Assembly (NCBI GenBank): GCA_022606135.1
Contig: JABYQN010000002.1
Span: 4,092,001 to 4,156,000, forward strand
DNA from: Fomes fomentarius
Taxonomy: Eukaryota > Basidiomycota > Agaricomycetes > Polyporales > Polyporaceae
Reading direction: 5' to 3'
Length of the DNA stretch: 64,000 bases
Shown here: positions 58,248 to 64,000 of the stretch, piece after piece
How positions within the stretch are numbered: position 1 is the first letter of the stretch
Layout of the letters: each line of letters begins with the position of its first letter
Notes under the pieces: model-generated
What the model was told of the DNA's origin: nothing
The model's database searches: none
The model's input: the letters and a program-made list of their open reading frames with translations, nothing else
Program-made: the position numbers and the translations under genes

Positions 58248-60404
58248 TCAATGCGACTGGAAGACATGGCTGTTCTCGCTGGGAGCGACGAGGCTGTACT
58301 GCTCGCACTCCTCGTCCGCCCTGACCCAGAGCGCGACGAGCTGCCTGCGCGCGGCGTCGCGGCTCTCGCGCTGCTGGAGCTCGACCATCTCGCAGTTCTT
58401 CGTGCACTCCTGCACCCAGACGGCGAAGTTGGTCAGCCGCTGGAAGACGGCGTCTTGCTTCTGGACCATCACTTGCACTTGCTCTGTGTGCGGCGTGGCA
58501 GAGGGGATGGGGATGGGGGAGGAGGGTGTGTCAGTGGAAGGTCCTTAGGCATGTCACGAGACGGGGTGATGGAGAAGGAGTGATGGAGACGCATATAGGG
58601 ATAAAGCACAGGGGCAGCGACAGCGGCCACGAAGACGGGAAGATGGGAGATGGGAAGGAGGGAGAAGGAAGGTTTGAAGGGAGATGTAAATGCGGATGCG
58701 GATGCGGGGAGCAGAAGAGAAGGGGAGGGAAGAACGAAGCATAAAAAAGCGGACGCACGTGTGATACCCATAGCGAGAACCTTGCCGCCGTACATCAGCT
58801 TATACAGCTGCACGGCCTGGAGGAGCCCGAGTTGCTGGAGGTCTTCACACGTCTGCCTCTCGTCCTCCTTCAGCAGTTCCTGGTGCGGCCCGAGCGCCGC
58901 GACGCACTTGTCGAAGCATATCTGCGCCTTCTTCGCCCACTCGGCCGCTTCTGCATTTCGCATTCCGCATTCCGCACGGACAACACAGCAACCGAGGCGA
59001 GTCAGTATAAGCCAATACCAGGACGTCGGCGTTCGCGATGCCACATCGCTGCACCGCACGGCGTGCAGTGCTGCGTAAGGGAGACGGGTGCTCACCGCGA
59101 TAGGTCTCCTGCCTGCTCTGCTCGTCCCCGACTATAGCCTCCCACCTGTTCTTCTTCGGCGAGCACACCGCATCGATGAAGTCCATCGCCTTGGCGTAGT
59201 GATGATGTGCGGACTGGATAGCTATGCACGCGTGCTGCAGAGCCTGCGACGTCGCCTTGCTCTGTGAGAGAGACAGGCGGAGGACGATTGGGTTTACGAT
59301 GAGTCGTGCTTGACATGGAAGCATGAACTGGTAAACTCACGTCCAGATATGACTGATCTCGAGCCCCGACTGTCCTCCGTGCCCGTGTATATTCGTCGGC
59401 GGAATTATATGGTTGCCCGTGTCCGTTCGAGCTACTGCGAACGCGAGAGTGTCAGCACATTGCACAAGAGGTTAATAATATAACTGGCGAGGGGCACTCA
59501 CACTGAACTGCGCCACGAATACGGCCGCCCATCGTCCAACACCTTCTTGAGCTCTGCATAATATGTTTCCAGCCTATCCGCCGCCGACTCGGTCGCAGCG
59601 ACCTGCACACACAGAACGGACATCCGAATTAGTCGGATCTATCAAGCGCCCATCCGTATCCGTATAAGGCGCATCATACCCGCTTTGCAAGCGCCTCGTA
59701 TTGCGCCTCCAACTCCTCGACGCTCGGTATATCTACCGTTGGGTCATCCGTAGAAGGCGAGGGTTCGCGGGTATTGGAAGCCTTGCGCTTGCCAAACGGG
59801 ATTTGGAGGAGCGACGGCTTGCGTTTTGCCTTTGGGCTGCTACATGTAGTGGCACGCCACCAGGGAAGGTCGACAATCATCGAGTCAATGAAATTGAATA
59901 TGAATATTCCAACAGCTCCACCCGCCAGGCCCATATGCCACGAGCCATGCGGATCGCGCGGGGGGGGGGGACGCGAACACACAAACACACAAACACACGC
60001 ACGCACCTCCGCTGTACCTGATCCCGCCGCTTCTTCGCAGCGCGCAGCTGCTCCGTGCAGGTCTCCAGCTGCCGCTTGTCGACGAAGTACCGCTGCGTTG
60101 CCGCGTCTGCGATCTTCCAGTTCTCGTACGTGCGCGAGAGCACCCAGTCCGGGTTCGGCGAGAGCCAGCCGGAGCCGGAGCCGGAGCCGGAGCCTGAGGG
60201 GGAGACCGAGGCGTAGCCGGAGTCGACTGTGCAGTTCGTGCTCTCCATGCTGTGCCGTGAAGCATGGAAGCCAGCGTGCCCGAATCCGTAAGAGTGCGCG
60301 GTGAGAGAAGAGGACGAAGAGAGAGATGAGGACGAGGGCGCGTTGTTGGTAGGGGAGAGTGGTAACGTGAGATTGGGGTTGGACTTCCGAGACGCAAGTG
60401 GCAT
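58248..60404 (-). CDS. uncharacterised coiled-coil protein
   Basis: Seven exons (60404-60007, 59839-59680, 59602-59502, 59431-59341, 59261-59096, 58950-58768, 58483-58248) give 444 residues with matching phases. The N terminus is Ser-rich and includes a GSGSGSGSG run coded by a GAGCCG-type microsatellite. Helical, charged segments follow: QRYFVDKRQLETCTEQLRAA, VEELEAQYEALAKR, ADRLETYYAELKKVLDD, AQICFDKCVAALGPHQELLK, and DAVFQRLTNFAVWVQECTKN. There is no signal peptide, membrane segment or catalytic motif. Conserved-looking intron phases and helical content argue for a real gene. I do not recognise the family; a cytoskeletal or scaffold role is only a guess. Confidence 0.7.
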
Positions 60405-61149
60405 GTTGCAGGCTATGTGGATGCGACAGATCTAAAATACATTAGATCGTTAGGAGAGATAACGGATAGTGCGAGAAGACTGTTTAGCCGAGATCGAATG
60501 ATGAGTGAGTGTGAGCAGGACGGGGAGAAGTCGAGGAGAGAGGAGTGTGCGAGCGTCCGTAATATAGGTCGCGGCGCAGAAATCAGAAAAGGCACGAACA
60601 GCTCGGGCCCGTTGACAAACGCTCATAGCGCTGCGCAGACGCAGAGGGAGGAAGGACAGTTCTTGGCCTGAAGCAGAGCGGCTGGGAGAAGAAGCAGTCC
60701 CTTGCACGTTCGTCGTAAACCACGCTCATTGGACTCATGCGCGCCCATACTTCTTGACGCCCGGGCTACCCAGCCCATCATTCCGCCGCCTGCCTTCATC
60801 TGCCTTCCTGTGGCATCCTGGATGGTAGTTTTACACGCTTTTGGGCCGCCGCCGGCAATGCATCCCACTTCCGTCATCGTTCTTACGCGGCTGTCTTCCA
60901 CGGCCTGTGATACGTATGTCCAACAGCGTTCAGAGAGAAGAAGGGAGAACGTCTCCTAGAATACACCGCACCAGACGCCAAAGACGATAGAGTGAGAGCA
61001 CACGTTGGAATCCTGACCGTTCATTTCAGCGAGAGTACACAAAGACGTTTCCAAAGCACGCACCTTCGAGCTACATGCGACCGTATCTCGGACTTCTCCG
61101 CTCCTCCACTCCGGGGCCCTCCTGCCCAACTCGACACTCGATGAGTCGA
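60405..61149. other. intergenic between coiled-coil gene and atg101
   Basis: No supported gene. It should contain the coiled-coil gene promoter and the atg101 3' end. Confidence 0.4.
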
Positions 61150-62735
61150 TTATGCTACCTCGACTCCCCCGACTTTGACCGACATCTTAATCGGGAAGGG
61201 CGATATGCTCGACGCGTTCGTGATCAGGGGCACTGCGGACCGCCCCCGCTCGGACGAGGCGTGGGTCAGCATCGTTTGCAGGCTTTTCGTCAGCGTCGCC
61301 GCCAGATCCGCGTTGAACTTCTGTCGTTCTGCAAACAGAGCGAACAGTGGACCGCGGGCGCGTGCGCGCCATCCGACGTTCAGTCCCAAGTCAACAACGT
61401 AAGGGGCAGTGTGGGGCAGGGCGATGCTATCCTGTCTTTCACGAATGGAAGACGGGAAGCACGCATAGACGGGGACAGAGAGTTGTATGCGGAGGGAGAG
61501 ACACGTACCCCGTTCTGACGGCTGACGGATCTCTGCATTCAGGATCCTGCGCAGCAGCGTTCGATCGCTCGTTCACCGTTCACGTACAACGGGCGGTACA
61601 GCGGACCTGCTCACCACTGTTCCCAGGGGATCTCTTCCTGGAATAGAGAAAACAAGGACAGACGGTTTCAGCATGACTTCCATGAACCACAACGTGTGAT
61701 GCATGACCGCAGGAGTTGACAGTGTGGGTAGGATACTGCGAACGAGTGCGTGACAGAAAGGATGGAAAAACAAACATACCTCTCCCATGAGGAACCACGA
61801 TTTCCTAGGTCGCTTTTCCGAGAACGTCACTATGATCTGTCGGCCGATATATATAGATGATTAATAAAACGCGGATAGAGTTGTCAAAACGCAATCAACT
61901 GCAGGAACAAGCCCAGTAGAGCATGTTATGCGTGGCCCATCACCTATCACGGACACCGGATACAGAAGGTGGGTGTACTGCGCTCCGCGAAGACCGAGCG
62001 GACGAGAAGCAGCACTCGAGTAAGGCGAAGAGCAAGACGTACCTGACCGCGCTTGTTTGCATCGCCTTCGACGCCCTTCCAAAACGCGTCGACCTTCTCT
62101 TCCACGAGCTGTATGATCCCCTCGTCGTCTACCCCAGGCTGTGCACGAAGCTCGCGGTCAGCAACGAAATCCCCTCACCCTTTCAGCCATCAGTCATCGG
62201 TCATCTCTCGTCCAAGCAGTTCGTATCGCCCATTTCAAGCTCCAGCCGTCCCGCAGCATCCAATGACGGCGACCAGTGCCCAAGTGCACACAGCCAAGTC
62301 CAAGCCGAGCCCGAGAGAACGCGGACGGGGGGACTGGGAGCGCATCGCGGATGCAACAGAAGGAAATACTGACGCATCGACCGACGGTGGTTGTTGACAC
62401 GTACCATCGTCACGTCGAGCACCTCGAACGTCTTCGACTTGACGGTCCCAAACAGCCTATGGAACAGGATCGAATGCAGCACCGCGCGCAGGACGTCCTT
62501 CGTCTGCAGCCGGTCGAGGACCTGTCTGCCCACGCATCAGCCGTATGTCCATGTCCGGATAGTATGAGCAGCTGTCCCGACGACGGATCTCTCGAACTTC
62601 TTCTGCCCAACTCCCGCGACAGACAGGTTGGACGCAGTCCTTGTCTTCACGTACAGATACAGACTAGGGGTTGCTGAGGCGGCTGAAGACGGATCTCACC
62701 AGGTCAATCGTGATTGTGGGATGTCCGGCATTCAT
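61150..62735 (-). CDS. ATG101: autophagy initiation factor Atg101
   Basis: Seven exons encode 181 residues with exact phase agreement: 62735-62700, 62521-62405, 62138-62043, 61836-61780, 61637-61615 (23 nt), 61546-61509 (38 nt) and 61328-61150. The protein reads MNAGHPTITIDL, VLDRLQTKDVLRAVLHSILF, TVKSKTFEVLDVTM, PGVDD then LVEEKVDAFWKGVEGDANKR, IIVTFSEKRPRKSWFLMGE, EEIPWEQW (WF-finger region), then LTKSLQTMLTHASSERGR and NASSISPFPIKMSVKVGG. This is the single HORMA-fold Atg101 family at near its usual length (about 180-220). Atg101 stabilises Atg13 in the Atg1/ULK complex at the phagophore start site. Its presence fits fungi that, unlike budding yeast, use Atg101. Confidence 0.93.
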
Positions 62736-63488
62736 CGCTGATCCACGTAGCCACGGGGTTGTTGGATTGCGGGATGTTGTGCAATGTGGGGTGATAGGAA
62801 TGATTATAGGCCGACTAGAGGACGGACAAGGCTTACAGCTGTATCAGTAAATGGAACGAGAAGTCGTACTGGTGCCCCTGCTTTGGGAAGGAGATTCACA
62901 CGATTAGAAGGTCTCTTCCGGGTCTCAAATCTCAGGGTCTCAGGGTCTCTTCCAAATCGATCGGACGGTATCCTTAATCTCTTTTTTCTTCTCTTCCGGA
63001 TCGTGCATGCATATGAATCTCCAAATCACCTTACGAGACGAGAACGCCTCACGTCGGTGATTCGGGCCGTGTAAACAATCTTTCCAAACCCTATCCTTCA
63101 AGGTCCGCACACGGAACGCCACCGGTAAACCATTCCAAATATCCCAGTAAGACAGCTATGTGTAGAATACAGTATAGGGGCAGGCGTGACGGCGCGCGAA
63201 AAGCGCGCCGCCGTCCCGAGTGCCGAAGCGTAGAGTAGCGAGTAGTAGGAGCATGTGTACGACAATGTCGTACCCGTAGATATGTTGTGCAAGGCGCGTA
63301 AATGGAACGAACGGACGAACGGGCGTGCACGAACGAAGCTGAACGTATGCGTGAATCCGACGAGCATGGGGTACCAGAAACATGAAGCTGAGACCGAGAC
63401 CGAGACTGAGACTGAGTGAAATACACGGACGGTACCATCCATCCACCGCCTCGATTACTCTTTCCGTCATCAACGTAGACCGTAGACC
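62736..63488. other. intergenic with GA-rich microsatellite
   Basis: A GAGACC/GAGACT repeat lies near 63391-63417. No supported gene. Confidence 0.4.
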
Positions 63489-64000
63489 TCAGTCCGTGGG
63501 GAGGTAGACCGCCGGCGGGGGGCTCTTGGAGACGCTCGCGTTGGGGTCGCGCTGCGAGCGGGAGCTCGTGCCCGCGTCGCTCGGCTCGCCCTCGATGTCG
63601 TGCTGCACCGTCTTCTCGACCGTCACCTGCAGCTGTGCGTCGACGAGGAATCGGTCGGCCGTTGTCAGCTACACAGTACATGTACCGAGACGTGGGAAGA
63701 CGAAGGGGAACGAGGGGAACGAGGGAGGGAGGGAGGAAGGGGGAGAGAGAGGAAACCGAGACGGGGAGGGGATGAAGGGGGGCGAAGAAAAAATGGGGGA
63801 GAGACGCACTCGTGTCTCGCCATGGCTCCTGTGCGACCACGGCGCGGTCGTGCGGCGCTGGAAGCTGGACGGGAAGAGGACGGGGAGCGGGTGGTCCCCG
63901 CTCGACCCTTGCGACTTGTTCAGGAGTGACTTGCGCGCGTTCAGCCTATTTGGCCAGTGTAAGAGGCGATCCTACTACCAGCGGATAAGAACGAAAAAGG
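63489..64000 (-). CDS. 3' end of a second DUF6534-type gene (cut by window edge)
   Basis: Two exons are visible on the minus strand: 63945-63810 and 63668-63489 (stop at 63491-63489). The first begins LNARKSLLNKSQGSSGDHP and enters in the same phase, with the same LNARKSL motif, as the matching exon of the gene at 49.0-51.5 kb. The last exon reads LTTADRFLVDAQLQVTVEKT and ends AVYLPTD. The membrane helices would lie beyond 64000. Identification rests on that shared motif and exon phase, so it is moderate. Confidence 0.55.

Noticed and set aside
1..64000. tRNA, rRNA, CRISPR or bacterial operon features
   Set aside because: I looked for tRNA T-arm consensus (GGTTCGAA-type), 5S-like boxes and regularly spaced repeats and found none convincing. 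The only tRNA-like stretch is the primer-binding-type sequence at 7648.

Overview
The window is nuclear DNA of a filamentous basidiomycete, most likely an agaricomycete close to the polypores. The evidence is gene style: many introns of about 50-60 nt with GTRNGT donors and YAG acceptors, high GC, and families typical of that group (DUF6534 membrane proteins, HET-domain proteins, a Tsp2-type tetraspanin, an MHYT hybrid histidine kinase, expanded F-box-like and fungal kinase-like proteins). Exon joins were made by eye from reading frame, splice sites and family pattern. No database search was run.

Layout. 0.9-2.2 kb: an atypical protein-kinase-like gene. 2.6-3.6 kb: a decayed gene with a PD-(D/E)XK-like signature. 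3.9-6.9 kb: a broken minus-strand Gypsy-type LTR retrotransposon that keeps one LTR, a degenerate gag and only 19 bp of the other LTR. 7.4-9.8 kb: a complete non-autonomous LTR element with identical 209-bp LTRs and a 5-bp target duplication. 10.6-11.1 kb: a small secreted cysteine-rich protein. 12.3-16.1 kb: Dsk2 (ubiquilin) and Dus1 (tRNA dihydrouridine synthase), both minus. 17.5-21.6 kb: three tandem genes for secreted double-LysM proteins. 22.3-26.5 kb: an MHYT hybrid histidine kinase. 27.1-31.8 kb: three F-box/LRR-like paralogs, two with one frameshift each. 32.9-34.7 kb: tetraspanin. 35.8-37.8 kb: a decayed and an intact F-box-like paralog. 38.3-40.3 kb: cofactor-independent phosphoglycerate mutase. 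40.7-41.6 kb: a broken F-box gene. 42.0-45.5 kb: a HET-domain gene and a broken copy of its 3' end. 45.8-48.7 kb: cohesin loader Scc4/Mau2. 49.0-51.5 kb: a DUF6534 membrane protein with three micro-exons. 52.4-54.3 kb: a trypsin-fold protease-like gene. 55.0-57.1 kb: chaperonin subunit Cct3. 58.2-60.4 kb: a conserved-looking coiled-coil protein. 61.1-62.7 kb: Atg101. From 63.5 kb to the edge: the 3' end of a second DUF6534 gene.

Housekeeping genes (dsk2, dus1, gpmI, mau2, cct3, atg101) alternate with fast-evolving accessory blocks (LTR elements, LysM array, F-box-like cluster, HET locus, DUF6534 and protease-like genes). No metabolic cluster or CRISPR-like system is visible. The most informative non-genic structures are the two LTR elements, whose ends and target duplications can be read to the base. 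Several accessory genes carry single-base breaks in C/G runs, so assembly error and true pseudogenisation must be separated before they are called dead.
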